Of a stretch of 32,723 nucleotides of DNA, positions 15,518 through 24,570 are shown piece after piece; positions within the stretch are counted from its first letter, which is position 1, and each line of letters starts with the position of its first letter. Location: assembly GCA_011319805.1 (NCBI GenBank), contig SJRY01000037.1, positions 1 to 32,723 of the forward strand, in the 5' to 3' direction. Below the pieces are notes generated by a model. That model ran no database searches. It was not told the DNA's origin and saw only the letters and a program-made list of their open reading frames with translations. Made by a program: the position numbers and the translations under genes. Origin of the DNA: Macrocybe gigantea (taxonomy: Eukaryota; Basidiomycota; Agaricomycetes; Agaricales; Callistosporiaceae).

Positions 15518-18129
15518 ATGCCGGAGACACTGGAACTCGAAGCAGACATCACCAGGGATCTTAGTCGGGTGGTCTGTCAACGTCCAGGTTGCCAGAAGCC
15601 TCTCCCACCTGGTGTCGAAACCGCATTCATTCATAGCAAGAATCCGAGCCAGCCAGGACTGTGGGTTTGTCCGACATGTCATGACTACTATAAAAACAAG
15701 CCTACGACACGTGTGCTTCCAACCAGCTGTAAGTGTTATATGTCAGTGGATTCAAAAGTTTCCTCTTATCATGCGCTGCACAGATGTCACTCAAAAAATG
15801 TCCGCGCACACCTTCCAATCATCTGTGAACCATCAAGAGGTTCGTGCGGATGTCTCTGCAGCCCAACGCGGTGTGTAGCTCGTCCTATTGCCAATACCAC
15901 ACCATTTCATTTGACCATTACTCCAGACACATCAGCTGTTCCAGTCCGGTCCATCGGCCAAGTCACGTCTGGGACCTCTAGGTCTTTCGCCATTCCGAAG
16001 GCGCCAGCCCACCGTGCCAGCAGTGCCGCTGCGGGTCCTATTGTGAAGACGATTCCTCTGTCTGACTGGCAATTTCCTTCCTTCCTCAAGCAGGCGCCAC
16101 TCGTACCAGGCTATCAAGAAGCCCACAAACTCTACAAAGAAATGGGCAACTACTATCGCAGTCTTGCTACTTCTAAAGGCGGGCGCGACCGTGTCGAATG
16201 TGTCTCCATCATGGCCCACATGGTCACACAGGAGCCAGGCAAAAGAACCAATAGCCTCGTTTCTGTGAGGTCTCTTTCCTTACGCACTTATCTACATATG
16301 TTCATATCATCCTAGAATGTCATCGAAACTGCACCCAACATTCCCGTGCAGATCGGTGCGAATGCACTCAAGGCTGTGGTATTCTATACCCTCCTCCCAC
16401 CATACTATGAATGGTCGGCTAGCTATCCACTTTCTATCGACGATTGCAATATTCGTACGAAGGAATGGATTGTCATTGAACCGCGTGAACCCGATATTGG
16501 TGTCCTAACACATTACTATCCCAAAGCCATCAAGACACGCAAGCAGATCTTCGTCTACCTGCAAATACCCTATCGTGTCTATGAGCAGGCCCTCGCACAT
16601 GCATCAGGTGAAGAGATAGAACAACGTCATGGTCTAGCACCCGTCAGTGTGGCAGATGATTCTCTGTTCATCATCTTACCTTTGCGTTCTGTTCCAGGTT
16701 CAGCTCAGCACTATTAGCGCTGCTAAGACCAGGAAAGCCAAACGTAAGGCGGCTACTCCAGAGATAGTAAGTGCTCATATTCGTTGTATTCTTACCAGCT
16801 ACTGAGTCCTTCAAGTCTAAGGAAGACAATAGTGACATTGTCGTTGTCGCTACCAAGGGCATTAACCGATATTCGACGCCTCCCCCTTCCGCTGGTAGTT
16901 CTATGGCCAGAGGCAGTAATGTGGCACTGTCACCACAAGTCGCTGATGTGCGTCGTGCATTACAAGCGCAAGTACCCCTCAAAGACAAGAAACTGAAGTA
17001 CTTATGTGAGCCCAATGGTTCACTTCAGTGTCCCACAAACTAACGCTGACATTGCGCAATGTTTCAGACCAGCCAACAATGAGGACGATCCATTGCAAGC
17101 TCCATCAAATGCCCTCTGTAACCTACACTGAGTTGCTTGCCCAATCCACTCTCTTTCAAGAACCGCTGGCCTTTAAATCTGTCTTGGACGTTAGCATCAC
17201 CTACAATATGGCTCAAACACTAGGCACCGGCGCTTTCAAAGCGGCATATCTTGGACATGCGTCTGAGATGGTTTTCGGCTCGTATCGCATTTGTGTCAAG
17301 CAAGGCATCTATCAACAGGCCGGTTCCCGCCGTCTTCGGACATTTGAAGTTCCCGATCAAGCTCAAGTTCTTATGAGGGAACTCAACTGTCTCGGATGGG
17401 CAAATAGCCTTATGCTCGACGTCTACCATCAGGTCAGCCAGCACGAAACTCCACCACATCTTGAAATCCCGGACATGCGCTTTGTGAGAGCAGGTATAGC
17501 TCTGACACCTACGGCAGATGGTTCAGAAAACGAGATGCATCTTGTAGAAGAGCTTATCGAAGGTCCCTTTGTCAAGTACATCCACAACAGTTCTGCCTCT
17601 CCCATCTTCTTCAATCTGAAGGAACTAGCTATCCGTGCAGAATTCCTTTCTTTCGCCCAACATGCCCAATTTCTCAGAACCAAAGGCTTGGCCTATGTTT
17701 CTGACTTCCAAGGTATGCTACATCTTTCATTATGGTGCACCTGATGGCATTCCGTGACAGGAGGCCTAAGCCTGCTTACGGATCCACAGATCCTGACTGC
17801 TACGTATGTCTCTCATTCACCTCTATACCCAAGCTTTAATTCATGCCCATACTAGTGTCATTGGGAAGGTCTTTGCAGAAGGCAATGCCAACTTTGATTC
17901 GCTTGTCAATGAGCACGTTTGCAATGACTATTGCCGCTTCTATTCTTTGCCATCCCTTCAGCAGTATGGGCAACCTGACAAACTGGAGGAGCAGGAGCAG
18001 GAGGAGCAGGATTCATTCAACTCTACTATGCCTGTCAGCCCCGCCAGTGATTATCTGCCTTATAATCCTCTGGAGCGTGTGCAGCGCTTTGATCCTGTAC
18101 GAGCATGTGCTGACCACACCCCTCTGTGA
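15518..18129 (+). CDS. Zinc-ribbon plus alpha-type (MHCK/EF2K) atypical protein kinase
   Basis: Eight exons: 15518-15728, 15784-16264, 16316-16642, 16698-16766, 16816-17005, 17068-17712, 17761-17803 and 17856-18129, giving about 746 residues. The N-terminus has a zinc-ribbon-like pair (CQRPGCQKP ... WVCPTCHDYY). A Ser/Pro-rich linker follows, then an alpha-kinase domain. It has a nucleotide loop region (LGTGAFKAAYLG), a beta-strand Lys (ICVKQG), a hinge (LVEELIEGPFVKYIHN), a metal/ATP segment (SDFQGG...LLTDPQILTAT) and the diagnostic zinc site H-x-C-x3-C (EHVCNDYCRF). The tail is Glu/Gln-rich. This architecture is common in Agaricomycetes; substrates are not known. All splice junctions keep frame except one missing base at about 15871-15877, which would otherwise stop exon 2. 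It converges on the TET/JBP gene. Confidence 0.87.
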
Positions 18130-18180
18130 TCCCTCTGTGATCCCGTACAAGCATCAGAGCATGCGCCAGCTGCGCTCTGC
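18114..18180 (+). repeat. Short imperfect tandem repeats at the kinase gene 3' end
   Basis: The 11-bp unit ccctctgtgat occurs twice in direct succession around 18119-18141, spanning the kinase stop codon. A related 'tgatcc(t/c)(g/a)ta' segment occurs at about 18090, 18136 and 18181. They look like small slippage duplications in the kinase 3' UTR. No function is inferred. Confidence 0.6.
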
Positions 18181-18340
18181 TGTGATCCCATATGAGATCT
18201 TTAAAACTGTTGTGTATATTGTATATACCGCACCAAATGCCATCCATAGGACTGTGTCCTTGTTGTTGCACTAAAATGTCAGAATATATTCATGATGACA
18301 TTCATTCTAGTAATTGTCATCATTATCGCTATACTGCAGC

Positions 18341-19891
18341 CTATCCATCCCTTGCCAGTGACATATAATAATCAACAACATCTTGGTGGGTAAAGTATAC
18401 CCAGGATACACGGCCTGGTGTTCTTTCATCACCTGGTTCCATGATTGTGGGTAGCCAGTCATCAATGGCATGGAAGAGAACACTAGAACGGAGAAGAACA
18501 ATATCGCCAGGTCGATACCTGAAACCTCTCAGCTTCAGGACTATAAAAGATGATTAAAGGACTCACGCAAGGCTGAGATTGAGATCTGGCAATCTCAATG
18601 TCCCTCCAGTGAATGATCCACTGCAAGTGATTGCACATAATGCGGCATCCTGGCAATCAAGGTGGCATCCAACCTGTAACTTCCACACTGTCGCCACACC
18701 CATGAAAATGGAATCTCTTTGTGTCAGATACTGCCCTTGATGCTTTGTGGCTTGCAACTCATTATATTCCTGTGGGGCGAACTTTTCCAATAGGATGTCA
18801 ATATAGGTCGCTTGAGAATTGAGCTTTTCCAAATATTCCACAGCCTCGACATGCCGGCGTGATGTTGTAGTTACGGTGGCTCCAGTCCCCAAGAGATGAG
18901 CTGATGGAAGGGGTGCCAAATGCTGAAACATCATTAACATCATTAACATTGGCCCTCCGAGGCCATGAAGCGCTTACCTTGTGTCCTTTCTCAAACCATC
19001 GCTCTACATCATGCCGTACTCCTGCCTGTTCTGATGTGTGGCATTTCTGTTGTTGTCCTGGATGCCTTCTATAATAGTCCATGAAAGGATACTTGAAGTT
19101 CGCCTCATGTCTGTGGTCATGCACCTCATCGGGCTTTTTGAGAGGCAGGTAGCTAGAGGACAAGGCACGCTGGGTTTCCTGCCAGGCATAGGTATGTTCG
19201 TCTTCCTGTGTGTTCATAGTCAGAGCCTGCTGGTTCACTATTGAGCAATGATCCTCACCATAAATCCATCGATTACATCCTCACCATCATCCTCCTCACC
19301 CTTGTTGCCAGTCTTTTGCCTGTGCTGGCTAGCGAACAGTACCAAAAGCTCACCGTTGCGATCCCGCCATGTGCCTGATGTTAGCTGTGGTTCCTCGTTC
19401 TTCTTGCGCATGGCAGAGCACCTGTCATTGGCGGTTTTTTTTTGCAGAGTCGCCATGGTTCTGCTGTGCGATCTCTGCAATAGTGACATTACAATAGACC
19501 TCTGAAATGAACCATGGGTATCAACGGACAATCTAGATTTCCAATTATATCTGTCACTTACCTCGATTCTTGAGATATTGAAACAAACGCTCAGCCCGAC
19601 TCTTGAACCAATTGGTCTGATGGCTTCTAAGAGTGTGTGGGTCATGCTGTGAGCTGTGCTGATGGCTGCGTCTGCCAGCTCGTCGACGTCGATAGCGCTC
19701 CACTGTTCCATTGTTGAGGAGGCCAGGAATCTGCGCATCCTTGGTGGTCCGCAATGGATGTTGGCCACTCCGAGTGTTATACGGCCGTTCGTCATCATTC
19801 TAGCACAATGCCGTTAGACAATTGGCATCCAGACGAGTTAGAATTCACTTACGGGCAGTTGCACACCATCCGTGTCCGATGATTTTGTCAT
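18341..19891 (-). CDS. TET/JBP-type 2-oxoglutarate/Fe(II) DNA dioxygenase
   Basis: Candidate oxidase of 5-methylcytosine or a related DNA base. Exons: 19891-19853, 19799-19562, 19501-19259, 19205-18978, 18922-18567 and 18518-18341. The catalytic double-stranded beta-helix is in the last two exons. It has VGCHLDCQDAAL (HxD, Fe(II) ligands), GSFTGGTLRLPDLNLSLAYR, PGDIVLLRSSVLFHAIDDW (distal His ligand) and GRVSWVYFTHQDVV (Arg for 2-oxoglutarate). That order and spacing match the fungal TET/JBP family. Upstream exons encode a basic, charged region. Exon 2 is open in two frames. The frame that starts at the exon 1 ATG needs one base fewer in the 9-A run (19435-19443); starting at 19798 needs no change. 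The last exon ends at the TAG at 18341-18343. Catalytic residues are intact, so it is probably a functional gene. Confidence 0.82.
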
Positions 19892-20411
19892 GTCACGATG
19901 TCGTGTTCTGGCAGTTGCAATGGTTGTGGGCGTGTGTGGGTGCACGCATCTTGCATGCGTCAATATGGCACGTGCCACCAGTGTACTCGGATGGGCCTCG
20001 GTGCGTGGTTTGTTCCTCGTGCGGATGATGTGCGACTCGCTGCTCCGTCACCATTTTCTTTCTTTATGGGTTGATGTGCGACTCGCTGCCCCATCTCTTT
20101 TTCTTTTGTGTTCTTTGTGGTTTTTCTTCTTGTTTTCATTGCCGTTTCCGAGTGTGGGGCTTAGCCATGAGTTAGGTGAGTTGTTGGCCTGCTGAAATCA
20201 GTTCTCTACTAACAAAACCTCTAGGCACCTACATCACCTGTTATCCCATTCCGCCTCTTCGGGACGTCTGTCAATAACGTCTGGATGGCCGTCAGAGTTT
20301 AACGAACAAACCATCCAGTGCAGCTGCCCTCGTCGTCGATCGCATTCCCTCGTTCTTTTCTATACTTCGTGCCCCTCCTTCGTGTTCTTCTCAACTCGAG
20401 CCCCGGTGACA
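19892..20411. other. Divergent intergenic region with a diverged direct repeat
   Basis: 520 bp lie between the TET/JBP start (-) and the next gene (+). The 17-bp sequence gatgtgcgactcgctgc occurs at about 20027 and 20073, a spacing of 46 bp, followed each time by similar T/C-rich sequence, so it reads as an old 46-bp tandem duplication. Pyrimidine-rich stretches at about 20090-20150 fit a basidiomycete promoter or 5' UTR. An open frame through it (about 107 codons) has no protein-like signature. Confidence 0.45.
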
Positions 20412-21358
20412 ATGCAATCGGTCCTTTCTCGCTCACAGATGAACGACTCCACGATCGGGACCTCCTACCGCATTCCGCGGCGAAGTTCTTCCTTTCCCTG
20501 TTTCAAGCGCGAGCAGAGCAAATCACACGCCCAGCCTGGACCGCTGTCGACGTCCCAAGGCCGTAGTCACCAACAAAGCTACTTCGAAGCATACCCGCGA
20601 CCCAAATCATCGCATGGCACGCAATTGTCCAGGTACGCCGCGCCGTTCAATGACTTCAATGAGCCCTCATTCTTGCCTCTCAAGAACGCGTTAGAAGGCG
20701 GCAGTAGCGGTTCGTCGCGTTACGATCAAACTGGGCATCACCCTCTCTATCAGCCGCCGTTGCCCACCTCTCCTCCTGGCGTGGTACTTGGAGGTGGAAA
20801 GGCGAGGCGTGCTAAATCCAAGCCGCCTCCCAACAATTCAAGTGACTCCAGCAACGAAGACTCAGCACATTCCACCAAATCCCCGACCCGTGTCACCAGG
20901 CGTCGCACCCGTCCGTCATCCTCTCGAAACCCTTTGAGTTCGACAATCTCAGGACCCCGCTCGGCTGCCAATCCGGAACATACGGAAGGTTCCTCAGATC
21001 ATTGCCCTTATTCGTCCAATTCTTGAGCGGCAAGCAGGTGATGGGCTCGTTGCGACGGCGCGTGCGGGAGCTGGAGGAGGACGAGCTGTTTGAAACCTTT
21101 AGGAAGGGGTCGTTGATCGGCCAGGTGCCACAGCCAAGCACGACGGACATTGATGCGCTCATGCGCAGCATGATGATCGTGCCTGCGAACAGCGCGACCG
21201 CTGCTCTCGACGTGAGGAACGACCGATATGCCGCAACCGGTGTCACGAATGGCACCCCCGTCCCCCTTGAGCATGACGCGCCCTCTGTGGAACCGGCACC
21301 CAAGGCCACCGCAAAAGGAGGGCAGCGGAGTCGCAGCAGTCGCACGCGCAAGACGTGA
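20412..21358 (+). CDS. Hypothetical protein: disordered N-half, folded C-terminal block
   Basis: The ATG at 20412 gives MQSVLSRSQMNDSTIG, then about 170 Ser/Pro/Arg-rich residues with no recognisable domain. After a frame break at 20927-20929 (an AAA run one base short, R-K-P) the second frame begins KPFEFDNLRTPLGCQSGTYG. It continues through a hydrophobic stretch (FLRSLPLFVQFLSG) and a charged, probably helical segment (MGSLRRRVRELEEDELFET). A Ser/Arg-rich tail ends in TGA. The change from low-complexity to dense conserved-looking sequence exactly at the break supports one gene. I recognise no family. The 3' end lies close to the opposing BTB fragment. Confidence 0.6.
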
Positions 21359-21379
21359 TGTTCGCGCAAGGGCAGAGTG

Positions 21380-22140
21380 TGCGCGCATATACGTCGCGCT
21401 TCCCCACCTGTCGTAGTCCTTCTGTACCTGCCTTAGCCTATCCAAGACATCCGCGAGGCCGAGCGACAAGATTGTGTCCATCCTCGTCTTTTCCTTCCAA
21501 AACTCGAGCCAGCTCTGAGTGCAGCCGTGCTGGTGCCACATCGCGCCGCATGAGAGCGCGTGGTCAGAGTGTGGCGGTGTGGTCCGCAGCCGCATGAGAG
21601 CGCGTGGTCAGAGTGTGGCGGTGTGGTCCGCAGCGATTCCCAGGTCGTCGTGAGGCAGTAGTACCCCGCGAGCAGAAGCATTTTCTGCGCATGATTGAGC
21701 GTGTGTCGTGTATCCGCCTGACTCTCTGATCTAGATGCGGGCTGCTCGCTGGAGGAAGGGAACAAGTGCTTGGGAAGGATGCTGGGTTTCTGGCAGTCGA
21801 CCACGACGGTCTTTTGCATGACCTCAAGATATGCTATGCCCCGCAACGTCCTGAGATGCAGTTCATCCGCCAGTGACATGGCGAGGAGCTCAAGTGGCCT
21901 GTGGAGGATGACTATGATATGAATGACAGTAGACAGAGGACTTACAGCGCATATAGAGCCCAAAGAAAGGGTCGAAACTCAGATACGGAGTCCCCAGGAA
22001 GCACAATGGGGTTATCGTCGGTCAAGCCCTCAGCTTCCTGGTTGCCCTGGGGCAAGGTGAACATGGAGCTGAAGCTCGAGCTATCTTGGAATGGAGCGGT
22101 GGACCTTGAGAATGTGGACGAGCTAACTCAGCAACGCCCG
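21380..22140 (-). pseudogene. BTB/POZ-domain protein gene, truncated and disrupted by a 44-bp duplication
   Basis: Coding similarity begins abruptly at about 22120 inside the BTB fold (MFTLPQGN, EGLTDDNPIVLPGDSV-SEF). After a short intron around 21946-21913 it continues with PLELLAMSLADELHLRTLRG and AYLEVMQKTV, and with the C-terminal block typical of Agaricomycete BTB proteins (LLLAGYYCLTTTWESLRTTP, CTQSWLEFWKEKTR, VLDRLRQVQKDYDRW). The tandem duplication 21547-21634 adds 44 bp, breaks the frame and creates two competing frames; with a single copy the frame is open. The usual N-terminal third of the BTB fold is absent and replaced by a 21-bp repeat and then the integrase gene. Two independent lesions favour a real pseudogene, although the duplication could be an assembly artefact. 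Confidence 0.6.
21547..21634. repeat. Perfect 44-bp tandem duplication
   Basis: Positions 21547-21590 are repeated without mismatch at 21591-21634 (unit begins cgcatgagagcgcgtgg). 44 is not a multiple of three, so it shifts the BTB reading frame on the minus strand. The perfect identity means it is either recent or an assembly artefact. Confidence 0.95.
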
Positions 22141-22141
22141 A

Positions 22142-22182
22142 CCAATTCAGAAACACGCACGTCCAATTCAGAAACACACACA
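22142..22182. repeat. Two-copy 21-bp tandem repeat
   Basis: The unit ccaattcagaaacac(g/a)cac starts at 22142 and again at 22163. It sits exactly between the truncated 5' end of the BTB fragment and the 3' flank of the integrase-core gene, so it may mark a junction. I found no terminal inverted repeat partner for it. Confidence 0.85.
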
Positions 22183-22304
22183 TTAAACAGTGTGTCCATA
22201 TAATAAATAAAACGATCAAAGGAGTGTCATTTAATGTAACGAATGACTTAGCAGTTAGTGCGGTAGACGAATTTAAAGCAAAATAGCTAATCATCTGCAC
22301 CTCT

Positions 22305-23960
22305 TCATTGTTCAATCTCAGAGAGCTCATCTTCATCTTCAGTGAACTCTGCATAAAGATCCTCTCCTGACTCCTCGTCTCCGGCATCTTCTTCAGCAAC
22401 ACGTCGAGCACCTCGTCGAAGCTCTGCTTGATTGGGCAGCAGAATGATGGCTTCTGCCCGAGCTTCATCCTCTACAAGTGACTGCTGGATAGAAACCTGT
22501 TCATTCCAGTCTCCATGTTCTTGCGTGCGAAAATGTTGCAACAGGGAAAGATAAGTTGGCCAAAAGGTAGTGGTGTCAATGATGGGCCGTCCGATCATGT
22601 CATAGAATTCCTGGATCTGGGCATCAAATTCTGGAGAAACAAGCTGGAAAACTGGATGGTCAGGGGGAGAGTATTCCGCTTCTAGAACGTCCAGGATGCT
22701 GGCTTGCACAGGAACCTTTGATGGGTTGATCAGGGCGAGTTGGTAACAGTTGAATTTCACTTGCCTTAAAGTCAACAGAGTCATATTTCTCCGGATTCTG
22801 GCGAATGAGCGATGGGATACCATGAGGGAGTACCTTGTGTTTGTTGGCTCGGGGCTTGGTGTCATTGCGAAGCAGAACCCATTTGTCCAGCTCAGCTTGG
22901 ATGAATGGTATAGCAAGCCAGCGGAATATAAGCCTGGAGTCCAGGTAAGCAATGTAGTGACAGGTCGACAAGGAGGACGGGACCTTTCAAGATCATTGTC
23001 CACTTCATACCAGCCCTCTTGAACGCCAAATTCAAACAAGTCTTCAAAGCCAGGGGTGAAGGTCCGACGAAAGACGGACCAGTTCGCTTCACTTTTGACG
23101 TTCGTCTTGTTGCGTTTCCAACGATGTTGAAGGGTACCCTGGAGGGTAGGATCCAATTCTTGCCGGATAATGGTATGGACATTGGCGACACCATAATTTT
23201 CTGAACCAGGGTCACTCTGAGTGGTGAGGGGAACAGCTGGGAGGAATCATGAATAACCAGGCATAGAGATTAGATGGGATGTACCTCTAAGCTCGCGGAC
23301 GGCATCCAAGTAGTACTTCGCAATCAGGCGGGGATTTTTGTTAGTCCACCAGACCTTCATCCAGTTGTTATAACCTGTGAAAGGGTCGATGGAGTTGTGA
23401 AACCAAAGGCCAAATCGTGGACCAAATTTGTCATGTTGATCTTGTGCCCAGATGTCATTGACGCCGGCAGCGTAGAAGACTTTGCGCTTGAAGCGCATGA
23501 AGCGACGCTGGCGCAGAGCTTCCGGCTCGGTTTCACGTAGGTATTCAAAAATTGTAGTGCTAGCAGAAATTGTTCAGCTTATGAATGAATAGGGGATAAA
23601 ATGGGCTAACACGGAGACTCGAATTCCATATTCTTGACGAAGCTGCTTGCGAATGGTCTGAGCTCCACGGTGAGGATAAACACGTCTAATGGCCTGTATG
23701 GTCCCAGCAATAGTTTCTTTTGTGTGTCCTTGCTTCCGGGTGCTATAGAAGTGCCACTGACGACGTAGTCGCTTGACAGTGGTGGCACTAGAGGACAATT
23801 CATCACTAAAGGTCTGCTCATAGAGTCTGGTTGAACTCACCTTAGACCATAGGTTTGCTGGTCGAAATGCTCCATACAGTATGACGCGATGTCTTTGTCT
23901 GGCAGGCCCTTACGGTAGTAGTGCTCCAACACACCATACAACTCATTGTGTGGTGCTAAA
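22305..23960 (-). CDS. DDE/integrase-core (rve-like) gene of the Agaricomycete type
   Basis: Upstream exons encode a helical DNA-binding-like region (YGVLEHYYRKGLPDKDIASY; VKRLRRQWHF; YPHRGAQTIRKQLRQEYGI). The RNase-H-fold catalytic core follows: NDIWAQDQHDKFGPRFGLW (first Asp), IDPFTGYNNWMKVWW, TTQSDPGSENYGVAN (second Asp), then RWKRNKTNVKSEANWSVFRR (candidate acidic third residue). A family-specific block comes next (FEFGVQEGWYEVDNDLE; KHKVLPHGIP), and the tail is acidic (EEDAGDEESGEDLYAEF). Introns include a GC-AG intron at 22764-22716. Only one junction (about 23633-23580) fails to keep frame, by one base. These multi-exon integrase-core genes are repeated in mushroom genomes. No flanking LTR, gag or terminal repeats are seen, so it may be a solo or immobilised copy. 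The 5' end is uncertain. Confidence 0.75.
22716..22764 (-). other. GC-AG intron in the integrase-core gene
   Basis: A 49-nt intron is bounded by GCAAGT at the 5' side and AAAG at the 3' side on the minus strand. It joins DSVDFK to VPVQASILDV in one frame. No alternative GT donor gives an open frame there. GC-AG introns are a known minor class that needs an otherwise perfect donor, as seen here. Confidence 0.7.
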
Positions 23961-24570
23961 AGACCAAGGCATGGTCAGTTCAGGATTCTACAAAGGATCG
24001 AAAAAGTGGGACAGACGACACGGCTTGTGTTGGTTGCCCCGAACCATGGTAGGGCCAGGAGAAAGCAGGAACTGAGAGTGGCAGATGCTCGTCAGTTGGA
24101 GTAAGGTCTTCCAACATTTGTGAGGGGCGCGCCAAGGAGAAACCACGTGTGTGTTGGACACATGTGGGAGCGGGGCCGCTACATGGAATCGACAGTGGGA
24201 CAACAGTTCACCATGAATTGACGATATTGCTCATGATCTATGAATGATGCGCCATTGATGCGCCGACTGACTGTCCCGAGCGGTATCAATGGTCTTGGTG
24301 TTCGCCGACTTGCCGCTGAATCGGCCATCTGCCGCTGGTCATGGGAAATCCGGAAAACAAGCTGACCCCAAATGATTGCCATAGAAATCTGGTCTAAACT
24401 GATAATACGAGTGCTTGTGGCGACGAACTAGTCAATGGCGTTTGCCGAGGGCTGAAGTGATCAGCCCCGATCGAGTAAATCCAAAAGTCCAGTGTGACCC
24501 TTCTCCTCATCCTCTTAATTCTCTTCCTCGCCCTCCCGTCGCATCGCTAGGTTCGCGTTCTGGCGTAGCC
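23961..24570. other. Intergenic region upstream of the Kelch-BTB gene and the integrase gene
   Basis: This 610-bp stretch holds the 5' side of the integrase-core gene and the promoter of the Kelch-BTB gene. An AG acceptor at about 23957 implies an undetermined first integrase exon here, but no frame stands out. I see no terminal repeats. Pyrimidine-rich sequence just before 24571 looks like a 5' UTR. Confidence 0.35.

Noticed and set aside
19822..20195. Hydrophobic plus-strand ORF of about 107 codons upstream of the hypothetical gene
   Set aside because: Lies over the TET/JBP first exon and promoter, includes a tandem duplication and pyrimidine tract, and resembles no protein.
20893..21595. 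Long minus-strand open frames opposite the hypothetical gene
   Set aside because: GC-rich antisense shadows; protein-like sequence on that strand starts only at about 21400 (BTB C-terminus).
22100..24200. A complete transposon with terminal inverted repeats, or a KDZ element as often found beside TET/JBP genes
   Set aside because: The best inverted match is about 8 nt, no target-site duplication is visible, and the catalytic core is of integrase type, not KDZ.
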